64,000 nucleotides of DNA from positions 865-64,864 of the forward strand of contig CADAZN010000005.1 in NCBI GenBank assembly GCA_902792435.1, written 5' to 3'. Shown here one piece after another: positions 63,923 through 64,000 of this stretch. The translations under genes and the position numbers were made by a program. This DNA is from an uncultured Bacteroidales bacterium (GTDB lineage Bacteria > Bacteroidota > Bacteroidia > Bacteroidales > Muribaculaceae). A model generated the notes under the pieces. The model did not search any database and was not told where the DNA came from. It worked only from the letters and a program-made list of their open reading frames with translations. The stretch's first letter is position 1. Every line of letters starts with the position of its first letter.

Positions 63923-64000
63923 TTACTTCTTGAGGTGCTGGTCGAAGAAGTTGAGCACTCGCTGGTAGAGGGGCAGGCGCACGCCGCAGCCGTTGATGCT
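63923..64000 (-). CDS. C-terminal end of a gene running off the window
   Basis: The last 25 codons, ending LNFFDQHLKK and TAA at 63923. The pattern of a helix with FFD and H near the end resembles the C-termini of prolyl-oligopeptidase-type (S9) alpha/beta hydrolases. Too short for a firm call. Confidence 0.4.
   Translation of the reverse strand, partial: SINGCGVRLPLYQRVLNFFDQHLKK

Overview
The window reads as chromosome of a Bacteroidales bacterium, most likely Muribaculaceae or a Prevotella-like relative. The grounds are promoters of the Bacteroidetes type (TTTG or TTG about 20 bases before TAnnTTTG), very few Shine-Dalgarno sites, secreted C10 (streptopain) proteases, BspA-type leucine-rich repeat proteins, dockerin-like double EF-hand tails and a long-tailed ribosomal protein S16. 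Family placement is inference. No insertion sequence, prophage, rRNA or CRISPR array was seen.

Layout. 0.1-3.3 kb: a secreted C10 protease. 3.4-10.5 kb: a complete glycine cleavage block on the minus strand (gcvT, gcvH, gcvPA, gcvPB, lpdA) preceded by lipoate ligase lplA, which would lipoylate GcvH; gcvT has a structured leader. 10.7-15.5 kb: a BspA-like protein and a protein with two SUMF1-like domains, both with dockerin-like modules. 15.6-19.6 kb: galK, a sugar nucleotidyltransferase, a Fur-family regulator and a DUF1015 protein. 19.7-28.2 kb: a small secreted protein, an AGCS amino-acid symporter, and the rod-shape operon mreB-mreC-mreD-mrdA-rodA. 28.3-37.4 kb: dinB, a giant alpha-2-macroglobulin and a dockerin-tailed surface protein. 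37.7-45.3 kb: dnaB, two tandem BspA proteins, a glycosyltransferase, radC and a secreted endonuclease I. 45.4-50.4 kb: efp, rpmH (50 codons), a first regulator/kinase pair with a neighbouring LRR protein, rpsP and tRNA-Gln. 50.5-53.3 kb: a second C10 protease. 53.3-53.9 kb: an odd array of 9-bp tandem repeats and small hairpins. 53.9-60.5 kb: an AT-rich, all-minus-strand accessory island. 60.8-62.8 kb: a second regulator/kinase pair. 62.9-64 kb: miaA and the end of one further gene.

Two parts stand out. First, the island holds what looks like a RiPP operon: a 59-residue precursor (59883-60062) with seven cysteines, five of them exactly four residues apart, then a radical SAM/SPASM enzyme, two GNAT-like proteins, a degenerate AAA+ ATPase and a tandem Lrp-type RAM-domain protein. 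The first five genes after the precursor are tightly spaced or overlapping, except the last. No transporter or protease is present. Second, two copies of a module made of a small HTH-like protein followed by a membrane-spanning Hanks-type Ser/Thr kinase occur at 46.6-48.6 and 60.8-62.8 kb. The second kinase carries a BspA-like outer domain; at the first locus a similar domain is encoded by a separate convergent gene.
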